Source: an uncultured bacterium (GTDB lineage: Bacteria; Bacteroidota; Bacteroidia; Bacteroidales; Bacteroidaceae). Taken from it: 64,000 nt of DNA. The stretch's first letter is position 1; each line of letters begins with the position of its first letter. The notes under the pieces were generated by a model, which ran no database searches, was not told the origin of the DNA, and worked only from the letters and a program-made list of their open reading frames with translations. This document shows, one piece after another, positions 18,102 to 27,073 of this stretch. The DNA lies in NCBI GenBank assembly GCA_905215555.1, contig CAJMQU010000002.1:62001-126000 (forward strand). The letters are read 5' to 3'. The position numbers and the translations under genes were made by a program.

Positions 18102-20537
18102 TTACAGTGAAATTTCAATAACATTCATACCCCATGGAGCAAAATCAAGATTGATCTGCCCTTTCTTTCCTACCGATCTGATAATTTTACCTTGAAGAGC
18201 CTTGGCAGAACGGAAACCTGTCTTATTTGCAACTAACTGCGACAAATCCAAAGTCACAGTACATGAATGGCTGTCATTGGACTGACACATTGCAATCAGG
18301 TACAACATCTTGCCGTTCTCCGACAAAGCGGTAAGGAATTCAATCTCCGGATTGTCGCAACTGACCATATCTGGTCTGAACAGAAGATCCGCTTTTTTGC
18401 CGTAAATATTACCGGGTGCAAATCCATATGTGACATGTGGACCGACCTTAGGAGTCATGTAGCCATATGGGAACGAAATATTGCTGTCCGAACGTAAATC
18501 AGCTTCCGCAATCAGGTAATCTACAATCCAGCCAATCTGCCAGTATGCATGCCACGGGAACATTGTGGAATATTTCTTCAACTCATTCATTCCGTGCCAG
18601 TAATAGACTGCACATCCGCTTTCCTGATCGACAAAAGCATTTCTTCCAATTGACGCGGCTCTTGCCATGGTAAGGAAGACCGGTTCTTTCGTCCATTCGT
18701 ACATCTTCACGAACAAACCTGCGTAACTTGATATCAGAATCGGTCCGTTTACTGCTGTACCTCGTATATGCTCTACACCAAGACCTGTCTGATTTAGTTC
18801 CCAGTCTTTATATGCCTGTTCGCCGATGTATTTCGTTTTATCAGTCATTACCGGATTGGTGAATATAGACGTCGCGTAAATCATTGCGGCATCTATAGAC
18901 GCCTGTTTATATGCCTCGTTACCCGTTATTTCATATAAGTCCATATAGGCACGAGATGTCTGTGCCGTACAGAAATCCCAGATATTGCGTCCATCGCCAC
19001 ATACACCGAGATAATATCCTTTATCTACTCCGTTTTTCTGTTGCCAGTCTGCGCCCTTACATGCTGCATCAAGGTATTTCTTGTCATTCAAGTGCTTATA
19101 TGCTATATACAATCCATACCAGGTTGGTCTGTAATCCTTAAGATCCGGAAAAGATGGTTTCATGGAAAATCTGTCATAGCCGACCTCAAAACTTCCGTCA
19201 CCTTTCTGCCATGCAAGCAATCTGTCACCTGCCATCCTCAACCTTTCGAGCAATTCCTTGTCGTCAGGATTGAATAGAAGCATATTTCCGAAATCGACCA
19301 TAGTATAATAGGTCGTATGCAAAGGTTCTATCCAATTGCCCCTTTCCGACTCCACACCGTCTATATCCGCGTATTCTCCGAGAGCAGCACCGCAAAAATA
19401 TCCCGGTTCTGTCTGCTGCTGAATCATTTTATAATTCCTCACATAGTGAAGACGGCTGTTCATTACGGAATCCTGCCCGTTTCGTGCGATCATGAACATA
19501 GTACCAGCATCAGCAATCTTGGAGCCGTTGGCACCTATCGTCTCGCCTCTGCTCTGCCATGTTTTCCAGCTCGACTCTTTATCTTTGCGCAGGAATTTCT
19601 GAAGTCGGTTCACGCGTTCGGACAAAGACATCTTGTTGGTAAGCAAATCCAGGGATGATGGCAAAGCGAAAACATCGTTCACGGCATGCTGGAATACATC
19701 GAACCAGCCCGAGTTCTTCAGAGTGTAACGGAATCCAAACGACACTTCATCTCCGGCTTTGTTCTTGGCCCCCACCTGCCCGAGTACAGGATGATAAACC
19801 ACTGGAGTAAGTTCATTATGTCTGTTCGCTAAACTCAATCCCAAGGAATTGGGACTCTTATCCGGAGCTTTGCCGACTATCGGGTCAGTTTCCGTCCCCG
19901 GATCCGGAACAACAGCCAAGGTATAGCCATCCTTTGATGAATACAACGGACACAGAGTCATCGTATTGCGTTCTTGGGCAAGCATCGGGACACAAGGAAT
20001 ACCCATGCTGTAAGTTTTTGCCATGTTCAGATCATACTGGATTTCCTTGCCATACCAGTTACCCGGAATCATCGCCCATGATATATTGTTCTCTTCGAAA
20101 ACGGCAATCGTAGGGGTGGCGATGGATACGGAACCGTTCGTCGACAGTCTGACCTTCATATCGACCTTTATATCAGACGGAAATGATGGGTCTACCTTCC
20201 ATATTGCTTCAACGTCCCCGAAACGTAGACTGTGAGAAAATTTCAAAGCACCATCGGGAAGCATTTCTGCTTTTGACGGATAGAATGTAAAATCCTTTCC
20301 TTCAAGATCCTGATCGACCAAATCCTTTGCCGGATTACGATCCAGATACAGAATCGTGTAATATCCCTTGGGGGAAGGAATCTGCTTCCCGTCGATTTTA
20401 ATGCACGAGATATGCCAGCCATCCTCCTCCTGTTGCCATTCAATATCGACACTGCCCGTATTAAGATTCAGTTTGGGCTGGGCGGACATCAGTACACTCA
20501 CACAAGCAATGAGTAACGTAGAAAACAAATATTTCAT
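18102..20537 (-). CDS. Unclassified secreted six-hairpin (alpha/alpha-toroid) glycosidase-like protein
   Basis: This protein is about 811 aa from the ATG at 20537, which opens a signal peptide (KYLFSTLLIACVSVLMSAQ). An earlier ATG would overlap the DUF5017 gene. The N-terminal ~300 residues look like a beta-sandwich. Residues about 320-700 are helical repeats rich in Trp and Tyr (RLLAWQKGDGSFEVGYDR, YGLYIAYKHLND, WHAYWQIGWIVDYLI), the pattern of six-hairpin glycosidases and lyases. A C-terminal beta cap follows. I do not recognise a GH or PL family. The clustering implies action on the same glycan. It is the strongest candidate for a new activity in this locus. Confidence 0.7.
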   Translation of the reverse strand: MKYLFSTLLIACVSVLMSAQPKLNLNTGSVDIEWQQEEDGWHISCIKIDGKQIPSPKGYYTILYLDRNPAKDLVDQDLEGKDFTFYPSKAEMLPDGALKFSHSLRFGDVEAIWKVDPSFPSDIKVDMKVRLSTNGSVSIATPTIAVFEENNISWAMIPGNWYGKEIQYDLNMAKTYSMGIPCVPMLAQERNTMTLCPLYSSKDGYTLAVVPDPGTETDPIVGKAPDKSPNSLGLSLANRHNELTPVVYHPVLGQVGAKNKAGDEVSFGFRYTLKNSGWFDVFQHAVNDVFALPSSLDLLTNKMSLSERVNRLQKFLRKDKESSWKTWQSRGETIGANGSKIADAGTMFMIARNGQDSVMNSRLHYVRNYKMIQQQTEPGYFCGAALGEYADIDGVESERGNWIEPLHTTYYTMVDFGNMLLFNPDDKELLERLRMAGDRLLAWQKGDGSFEVGYDRFSMKPSFPDLKDYRPTWYGLYIAYKHLNDKKYLDAACKGADWQQKNGVDKGYYLGVCGDGRNIWDFCTAQTSRAYMDLYEITGNEAYKQASIDAAMIYATSIFTNPVMTDKTKYIGEQAYKDWELNQTGLGVEHIRGTAVNGPILISSYAGLFVKMYEWTKEPVFLTMARAASIGRNAFVDQESGCAVYYWHGMNELKKYSTMFPWHAYWQIGWIVDYLIAEADLRSDSNISFPYGYMTPKVGPHVTYGFAPGNIYGKKADLLFRPDMVSCDNPEIEFLTALSENGKMLYLIAMCQSNDSHSCTVTLDLSQLVANKTGFRSAKALQGKIIRSVGKKGQINLDFAPWGMNVIEISL

Positions 20538-20556
20538 AAACGTATTTTTTAGAAAA

Positions 20557-21534
20557 TTATTTTTCAACTATTTCTAGTTCTATATTTTGCACAGATTCTT
20601 CAGTTCCGAAAGCGGTAGTATTACGAGACACTACAGTCACTGTAAACTTACCTGGTTTGTAATATGTGTAATCATAGAATTTCGGAACAACCTCACTGTA
20701 TGACTTAATAAGCGTACCATAATCAGGAATCACTTGGCTCGGATCGACCGGGGAAGTGATTACCCAGCTTTCGAAATCCTCCTTACCGTCAGGCATGCCT
20801 GCACAAGTAAGCGACGTTCCGAGTGTCCACTGATAAGCAGGGAAAATAGCACCGGTTCCATCTTCCTGCAGCTTATTCGTAGTCGTACCGCATTTTGCAA
20901 AAGAAGCATTTGTCCATATCGTATAAGGAAGAGCATCCGTTTCAACCGTATTTTTAAGATTGAATGAAGATATTGTATATCCTTCCTGTTTTTGTCCCTT
21001 TTTCGCGGTATAACGGAAAGCAAGATGTATATCTTGTCCGTTCCATTCTGACAAATCTATGGCTCCGGAATTAATATTGGTACCTTTTTTAGTTCCCTCT
21101 ACAGGCCATTTTGCTTTTTCGGAAATATCCAACCAAGTGGCACGTTTTATTCCTTCCATGGTGATATCACCGTCAAAGTCAGTAGAAAGAAGGAGCTTGA
21201 TTTCAGCATACTTCTCCAAGTTGTCTCCATCTTTTTTGCAATTGAAAGACAGGATCGGAGAACCATTTTCGCTTCCGCGATTTCTGTAGATATAGCGCGA
21301 ACCTTTTATCGTTCCTCCCATCGTTCCGCCATCATAATTATCAACTCCGGTGAAAATCGTCACGAAATCTGCTTCTCCCGAAAAGTGGAAACGGACATTC
21401 TCTCCAACTTCATATACATTCTTCTCAAGCGTGGTCACGACAGTTGACTCGGTCACGGTGTCAACCTGACAGGATACAACGGCTGAAGCTGCGACTAAAG
21501 CGGGAAACAGGATTTTAATTATATTTTTTCTCAT
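20557..21534 (-). CDS. DUF5017-like surface lipoprotein (SusE/F position)
   Basis: This 325-aa protein has a lipoprotein signal (LFPALVAASAVVSC). The region after the signal (VYEVGENVRFHFSGEADFVTIF) and the C-terminal FTVTVVSRNT strand match the PKD-like opening and the end of the DUF5017 domain. DUF5017 proteins usually follow SusD and are thought to bind glycan at the cell surface. There is no sign of catalytic function. It lies 33 bp after susD. Confidence 0.78.
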   Translation of the reverse strand: MRKNIIKILFPALVAASAVVSCQVDTVTESTVVTTLEKNVYEVGENVRFHFSGEADFVTIFTGVDNYDGGTMGGTIKGSRYIYRNRGSENGSPILSFNCKKDGDNLEKYAEIKLLLSTDFDGDITMEGIKRATWLDISEKAKWPVEGTKKGTNINSGAIDLSEWNGQDIHLAFRYTAKKGQKQEGYTISSFNLKNTVETDALPYTIWTNASFAKCGTTTNKLQEDGTGAIFPAYQWTLGTSLTCAGMPDGKEDFESWVITSPVDPSQVIPDYGTLIKSYSEVVPKFYDYTYYKPGKFTVTVVSRNTTAFGTEESVQNIELEIVEK

Positions 21535-21567
21535 TGTCTTATACTTTTAATAATGTTAAATCTACAA

Positions 21568-23613
21568 TTACCAGCCTTCATTCTGTTTTAATTCAGGATT
21601 AAGCATTATTTCTCCGGAAGGAATCGGAAGGTAATAATGAACATCGGACACGTTGTTTCCAGGAGTCATGATATAATCAAGCTGCGCTCCATTGACTCCT
21701 TTTGCATTTCTGCCGTCATCTCTTGTAGCTTGAAGTATCTCCACAAGATTGTGCCAACGTTTGAGGTCTAAACGTCTCCAACCTTCAAAACACAACTCTC
21801 TCGCTCTTTCATCCATAATAGTTTGGAGGAATGCCTCCTTTGAGCCCGTAGCTTCGGCAGACAATTCATAAGACGGATTCTCATCCTTCATTACTGCGAT
21901 TGCCGTAGCACCGCTGCCCTTGGGACCTTTGCCGCCTTCAAGCGACCTGATTATCACTTTCGGAGTTGCACTGTAGGCATGCCCTCTGTCAAGCAATACG
22001 ATTGACTCAATAGGTCTGGTGGTTTTAGTGTCCGGTTTTCCGTCGGAACCAAGAATCTCAGGCAACTTGGCAGTAGCAATTGTGAGAGGGCCCTTGACGT
22101 CTCCGACACGATATGCCTTGGGAGATTTATCCTCTTCTGTTGTGCATGTGACAGATGAAGTATTGTCGGTGGCATCGACAATTTCCACACAAACTTCACC
22201 GATGGTGTAATTTTCTCCCGGATTGGTAAGTTCTATATGGTCAATAAACTTACGGCCATCCATCTGTCCATATGCCCTTTTTCTCACTGCGTTGACATAG
22301 CCTATAGCCTCAGGTGTCGGACCGTTATGTATCTGACACAATGCTTCGGCTGCCATAAGCAATACGTCGGAATAGCGTACTATACAAAGGTTGGTTCCTG
22401 CATTACTTTGATATGCAGGCCAAATCTTTGCATACTGACGGTTGAACTTGTTGATCTGACGATCATAAACCAATCTGTCATTATCAGGATCCTTATGCGA
22501 ACCGAAATAAGTAAGGACAAGACGCTCAGCACCATCAAGTTTCGTAGGAGCATTGGTGAACGGAGCGATAGCCCAGTTACGTCTTTCATCATAAGAACCT
22601 AACAATGCCTCAGTGTCTTGCTCATAATATGAGAACATTCTCTTGGTGATCTTCATTGTATTATTAACCATAAAGGAAACGTTTGTTACAGCTTTGCTGC
22701 AATTGGTACCGAGCGTGGTCGACAATGAAGGAAAATATTCTTTCAGTCCGTCAGACGTACTTTTACAATACGCTTCTATCTCCCATAGATTTTCACGTAT
22801 ATCATACTTGTCCTGAATAAGCGGAATGAATGCTTCTGCGAAATTAGGAATCAAGCTGTGAGTAGGATCGTCAATGACCATTTTTGCCCACTTGTATGCA
22901 TCTTTGTACCTTTCGGTATTGTAGCAAGGGAATCCGGCATTGAAAAGGCAGACCCTTGCCAATACTCCCCTGATAGCAGACTTGTTGATTCTTCCTCCGA
23001 AGTTGAATTTGGTAATCGGGAAGACTTTGCTCTCCGCTTCTTCCATTTCGCGAATTACAAAATCGTATATATCGGCTTCCTCTGCCTGCTTTGCAGAAGT
23101 ATTGTTGACATCCGAAGATGCCTCTGTTATAAGTGGGACCCTTCCATAATTCTGCACAAGATTGAAATAACAGAACGCCCTTATAAATTGCGCTTCACCT
23201 TCCATGACGAGCTTTGTTTCTGTTGCTATCTTGGCATCGGGAAGATAATGAAGGAACTGGCAGCAACGCTGAATCGCTGCATAAAGGTTCTTGTACATAG
23301 TAGCATTAGGAGCATATCCGGAAGTATAGCTATACACCTTAGGACCTGTTCCGGCTGCTGCATTATACATTTCATCCGTCACATTCCAAATGACGAACTG
23401 AGAGTTCATGCTTCCATCGAAAAGTCCGCCTCCCGGTACGCTAAGAGCGTCATAACAACCCACTAAAACCTTTGCACATGCCGCACTATCTTTGAAAAAT
23501 GTACTCGGAATGTCCGAATCTATCGGATGCAAATCCAAGTTAGAGAAGCAGCCTGTTAGAGAAAAAAATGCGATTCCGAACAATATATTTTTAATAATCT
23601 TATTCATATCCAT
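21568..23613 (-). CDS. SusD/RagB outer-membrane glycan-binding lipoprotein with inserted beta domain
   Basis: This 681-aa protein has a lipoprotein signal (ILFGIAFFSLTGC). The TPR-rich SusD N-terminus reads STFFKDSAACAKVLVGCYDAL, and the typical C-terminal block reads MDERARELCFEGWRRLDLKRW. It is about 80-120 residues longer than usual. The excess lies between NAVRKRAYG and MDERAREL (about residues 460-595), where two similar beta motifs occur: IDHIELTNPGENYTIGEV and IESIVLLDRGHAYSATPKV. The second is followed by Gly-rich GPKGSGATAIAVM. An ATG two codons in (23607) is an alternative start. It pairs with the upstream SusC. Confidence 0.95.
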   Translation of the reverse strand: MDMNKIIKNILFGIAFFSLTGCFSNLDLHPIDSDIPSTFFKDSAACAKVLVGCYDALSVPGGGLFDGSMNSQFVIWNVTDEMYNAAAGTGPKVYSYTSGYAPNATMYKNLYAAIQRCCQFLHYLPDAKIATETKLVMEGEAQFIRAFCYFNLVQNYGRVPLITEASSDVNNTSAKQAEEADIYDFVIREMEEAESKVFPITKFNFGGRINKSAIRGVLARVCLFNAGFPCYNTERYKDAYKWAKMVIDDPTHSLIPNFAEAFIPLIQDKYDIRENLWEIEAYCKSTSDGLKEYFPSLSTTLGTNCSKAVTNVSFMVNNTMKITKRMFSYYEQDTEALLGSYDERRNWAIAPFTNAPTKLDGAERLVLTYFGSHKDPDNDRLVYDRQINKFNRQYAKIWPAYQSNAGTNLCIVRYSDVLLMAAEALCQIHNGPTPEAIGYVNAVRKRAYGQMDGRKFIDHIELTNPGENYTIGEVCVEIVDATDNTSSVTCTTEEDKSPKAYRVGDVKGPLTIATAKLPEILGSDGKPDTKTTRPIESIVLLDRGHAYSATPKVIIRSLEGGKGPKGSGATAIAVMKDENPSYELSAEATGSKEAFLQTIMDERARELCFEGWRRLDLKRWHNLVEILQATRDDGRNAKGVNGAQLDYIMTPGNNVSDVHYYLPIPSGEIMLNPELKQNEGW

Positions 23614-23638
23614 ATAAATTGAGAAACATTATATCACA

Positions 23639-26600
23639 TTAAAACGAAATTTGCGCACCAAATATGAATGTACGTGGTACAGGGTATGCCGAATAGTCAT
23701 AACCTGGAGTTCTTGCATTCGACATCGTGCTGACGGTAGGGTCCTGTCCCGAATATCCTGTCACTGTAAACAGATTTTGGGCAGATAAATAAATCCTCAT
23801 GTTGCTAACAAAAAATCTCTGGCTCACCTTAATAGGCAGAGTATATCCTATATTCAAGTTTTTCAGTCTCAAATATGAGCCGTCTTCCACATAACGGTCA
23901 CTACCCCAAGCCGTATTGTTTGCGGATCTTGCACGCGGAAGTTTTCCATTTGGATTGTCCACGGTCCATCTGTCGGCATACGAAGCGAACTGATTGGAAC
24001 TCAATGATCTGCCTTCTTCCAGATAATAACGGTTCATATTAAGGATATCGTTGCCGTAACTGAATGTGAAGAACAATGACATATCGAAATTATAGAATCT
24101 GAAAGTATTTGTTATACCGCCCGTAAAATCAGGATTGGGGTTACCTATAATCGTCAAGTCTTCTTGGGTTATCTGGAGATCGCCATTCAAATCCTTGAAT
24201 TTCTGATATCCGGGAAAGACTCCCTTTCTGTTTGCATGAGTTGACTGTGCAACCACGTCATCTCTCAGTATCCAACTGCCATCACTTCCTTTACGGAAAT
24301 CTTCATATTGGTAAAGACCGTCTGTAAGGGCTCCGTACATCATACCGATAGGCTGGCCCACCTTCGCTATGTACAATGCAGCTCCATTCGGAATCTTCAG
24401 ATTATCAGCAGGAAGCACACTCTGGTTGTTGGCAAGTGCAAGCACCTTGTTCCTGTTAAATGAAATATTGAAATCGGTAGTCCAATTGAAATACCTTTTC
24501 TTTATATTAACAGTGTTGAGAGACAATTCGAAACCTTTGTTCTCTACCCGGCCTATATTCCTATATGCTGAACCATAGCCGATATGAGCAGGCAGTGTGG
24601 CATTGATCAGAAGATCCTTAGTATCTTTTTTATAATACTCGGCGGTCAAGTATATCCTGTTGTCGAAGAAGCCCAAATCCATTCTGGCATTAAAGGTGTA
24701 TGTGGTCTCCCATTTTAATTTAGAATTACCTATTGATGAGACAATTGCTCCCGTTGTAGGATATTCATCATTGAATGAATAGTCATAATATGTCCCTCCG
24801 GAAGAAAATCCCATCTGCGGAAGATAAGCGTATTCTCCGATACCGTTATTACCTGTAGAGCCATAGCTCAAGTTAAGCGATCCTTCGCTAAACCATGATC
24901 CGATATTGTTCTTGACAAAATCCTCCTCTGAGAATCTCCACCGAACAGCTCCTGAATAGAATTTGCCCCACCTATTGTCATGTGCAAATTTTGAAGAACC
25001 GTCCGCACGTACCGTGAACGTGAGGTAGTATTTTCTGTCATAGTTGTAATTCGATCTGAAAATGACAGACTGCATCGCCCATTCCGTCAACTTCTTGGAC
25101 ATGATTTTCTGAGACAGACCTTCATCAAGTGCCTCTATTCCTCTCCACTCTGACGTAATAGGAATCTGTGTGGCTTTTGCTTCAAAGATATCCGTAACAT
25201 TTTTCTGCTGGGTACAACCGATAGTTACGGCAAGGTCATGAATATTATCAAACTTTTTGTTGAAATTCAAAGTATTCTCATTCAAAATATTGCTGGTCCT
25301 GCTTATTCTCCTTGAACCGTTAATTCCGTCATTTCTTCCTGGAAGTGTACTTCCGGCCTCTGTTTTGGAGTTATTGAATATATCAGTCTGAGATTCAGTG
25401 CTCGTATAAGAAATCGAAGTAGTGAATTTCAGACATTTGAGAATATTCCAATTGAACATGGCACTGGTTCTCAACTGTCTTGTGATATATTTCTGATCAG
25501 TATTTTGGGTCTGGAGCAATGGGTTGAACATCGGCACTCCGCTCTCCGGTCTTTCAGGATCTTCAAGCTCATGGGTCAAGTCTACACCGTTTGTGGAAAT
25601 AGGTCTGTATGACCACACTTTATACATATAAGCGGAAGATCCCTGTCCATAGTTGACTTGCATACCGGTTCTTTCCTTCTCCGCATAATTCGCTCTCATG
25701 ACAAGCTGCATGCGATTACCTATCTTCTGGGTAATGTTCATGCTGCCAACATAATTTTTCATACCGGTATTGAGAATGATACCTTTCTGATTGGCATAAT
25801 TGAATGAAGCCATATATGTGGTCTTTTCACTACCACCAGATGCACTTACGCTGTATTCGTGCATCTGCCCGAGTTGGCTAATCTTATCTTGCCAGTCAAT
25901 GGGTTTCACATTTTTGTAGTCATCGAGGGTCCATGGAGTTCCATCCGGATGAGGATCCCTACCGTCGAGATACATGGATCCGTAAGCCGCATCAAGTTCA
26001 TTCTGAAGTCTGACAAATTCATAAGGCGACATCATTTCATACCTGTTATAGTCTTTCGACAAGCTATAACGGTACTCGAAATTAATTTTCGGAGCGCCTT
26101 TCGAACCGGAGTCGGTAGTGATAACAATCACACCATTGGCACCGCGCGCACCATATATGGCTGTCGCCGATGCATCTTTGAGAATCTCGATACTCTTAAT
26201 GTTCTGCGTAGGGATTGACGAGTTGTCGGGAGACTCAAGCGGAATACCGTCTACTACATAAAGCGGAGCATTGCTCTGGGTCACGGAATTGCTACCTCTA
26301 ATCAGAATGTCCGGGAGACCTCCAGGTTGTCCGTCCCCGACATTGACCTGTACACCGGCGACCTTGCCGGCAATAGCATTTTCAAACGTTACTGCCTGAA
26401 GAGCTTTCATATCCTCAACGTTGACAGAAGCAACTGAACCGGTAAGATCCTTTCTTGCTACCGGACCACCGTATGGAACTACCACCACTTCCTCGAGCAT
26501 TGTCGCATCAGGTTCAAGAGAGATTCTCAATTTCTTTCCTCCTTTTGTGACCCGTACTTGATAATCTTTGTAACCAATGAAAGAGACAGTAACAGTCTGT

Positions 26601-26854
26601 CCGACAGGCACTCCTGTAAGACTGAAATTTCCATCTACATTCGTGGATACCCCCTTGGTACTGCCTTTGATATAGACGTTAGCTCCTATGACAGGAGTTT
26701 CGTCTTCATCAACGACAGTTCCTTCAACGGTAACCATCTCAGTTTTTTCCTGTGATCGAACTGGCATGGTGCCTGCAAATGAAATCAGCAGGCACATCAG
26801 GAAAAAAGCAATCTGTTTTCCTGAATTTGATTGAATTTGATTTAATGTTAACAT
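23639..26854 (-). CDS. SusC/RagA TonB-dependent outer-membrane transporter
   Basis: This 1071-aa protein has a signal peptide ending near PVRSQ. Next comes a carboxypeptidase-regulatory-like domain (VEGTVVDEDETPVIGANVYI, about residues 43-120), a plug with the SusC signature (IEILKDASATAIYGARGANG, about residues 223-242) and a beta-barrel ending in the aromatic RTFIFGAQISF. Length and architecture are complete. It forms the import gate with SusD, 25 bp downstream. It is the first gene of the main PUL 1 operon and is divergent from lacI across a shared operator. Confidence 0.97.
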   Translation of the reverse strand: MLTLNQIQSNSGKQIAFFLMCLLISFAGTMPVRSQEKTEMVTVEGTVVDEDETPVIGANVYIKGSTKGVSTNVDGNFSLTGVPVGQTVTVSFIGYKDYQVRVTKGGKKLRISLEPDATMLEEVVVVPYGGPVARKDLTGSVASVNVEDMKALQAVTFENAIAGKVAGVQVNVGDGQPGGLPDILIRGSNSVTQSNAPLYVVDGIPLESPDNSSIPTQNIKSIEILKDASATAIYGARGANGVIVITTDSGSKGAPKINFEYRYSLSKDYNRYEMMSPYEFVRLQNELDAAYGSMYLDGRDPHPDGTPWTLDDYKNVKPIDWQDKISQLGQMHEYSVSASGGSEKTTYMASFNYANQKGIILNTGMKNYVGSMNITQKIGNRMQLVMRANYAEKERTGMQVNYGQGSSAYMYKVWSYRPISTNGVDLTHELEDPERPESGVPMFNPLLQTQNTDQKYITRQLRTSAMFNWNILKCLKFTTSISYTSTESQTDIFNNSKTEAGSTLPGRNDGINGSRRISRTSNILNENTLNFNKKFDNIHDLAVTIGCTQQKNVTDIFEAKATQIPITSEWRGIEALDEGLSQKIMSKKLTEWAMQSVIFRSNYNYDRKYYLTFTVRADGSSKFAHDNRWGKFYSGAVRWRFSEEDFVKNNIGSWFSEGSLNLSYGSTGNNGIGEYAYLPQMGFSSGGTYYDYSFNDEYPTTGAIVSSIGNSKLKWETTYTFNARMDLGFFDNRIYLTAEYYKKDTKDLLINATLPAHIGYGSAYRNIGRVENKGFELSLNTVNIKKRYFNWTTDFNISFNRNKVLALANNQSVLPADNLKIPNGAALYIAKVGQPIGMMYGALTDGLYQYEDFRKGSDGSWILRDDVVAQSTHANRKGVFPGYQKFKDLNGDLQITQEDLTIIGNPNPDFTGGITNTFRFYNFDMSLFFTFSYGNDILNMNRYYLEEGRSLSSNQFASYADRWTVDNPNGKLPRARSANNTAWGSDRYVEDGSYLRLKNLNIGYTLPIKVSQRFFVSNMRIYLSAQNLFTVTGYSGQDPTVSTMSNARTPGYDYSAYPVPRTFIFGAQISF

Positions 26855-26937
26855 ACTTTGGCATTATAAAACGATTAGAGTTAATGTATGAAAAGAAATA
26901 TTTCTATTCAGGCTATTATAGTGGCCTTCAACGTGAG

Positions 26938-26945
26938 CAAATTTA
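26938..26945 (-). promoter_or_regulatory. -7 box of the SusC operon promoter
   Basis: TAAATTTG on the minus strand matches TAnnTTTG exactly. No good TTTG is present 19-21 nt upstream, so the -33 region is weak, as expected for an activator-dependent promoter. The start would be near 26931, giving a leader of about 76 nt. Confidence 0.62.
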
Positions 26946-26992
26946 TATAACTACAATCAATTTTAATAGCATAATGCCTCAAAAATCAACGG

Positions 26993-27012
26993 AAACGTTC
27001 CCGGGAACGTTT
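26993..27012. promoter_or_regulatory. LacI-type operator, perfect 20-bp palindrome (copy 2)
   Basis: AAACGTTCCCGGGAACGTTT is identical to copy 1 at 8056-8075. It lies 47 nt upstream of the susC -7 box, the same spacing as in copy 1, and 4 bp upstream of the lacI -33 box. One site could therefore control susC and lacI in opposite directions. The cognate protein is presumably the adjacent LacI-family regulator. Confidence 0.9.
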
Positions 27013-27016
27013 GAAT

Positions 27017-27047
27017 TTTGCAGAATGTCGAAAAAGTTGTAAGTTTG
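27017..27047 (+). promoter_or_regulatory. Bacteroidota promoter of the lacI gene
   Basis: TTTG (27017-27020), a 19-nt spacer and TAAGTTTG (27040-27047) match the consensus at both boxes. The start would fall near 27054, 20 nt before the ATG at 27074. The operator adjoins the -33 box, so autoregulation is plausible. Confidence 0.78.
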
Positions 27048-27073
27048 CAGATAAACCTGCAATCATTTATATT

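Noticed and set aside
148..26854. Rhamnogalacturonan-II degradation locus
   Set aside because: GH127 and esterases fit, but the GH78, GH106, GH33, GH137-143 and PL1 genes expected for that pathway are absent.
27011..27073. Longer N-terminus for the LacI regulator
   Set aside because: It would start at a TTG inside the operator and upstream of the predicted transcription start; LacI proteins normally begin just before the helix-turn-helix.
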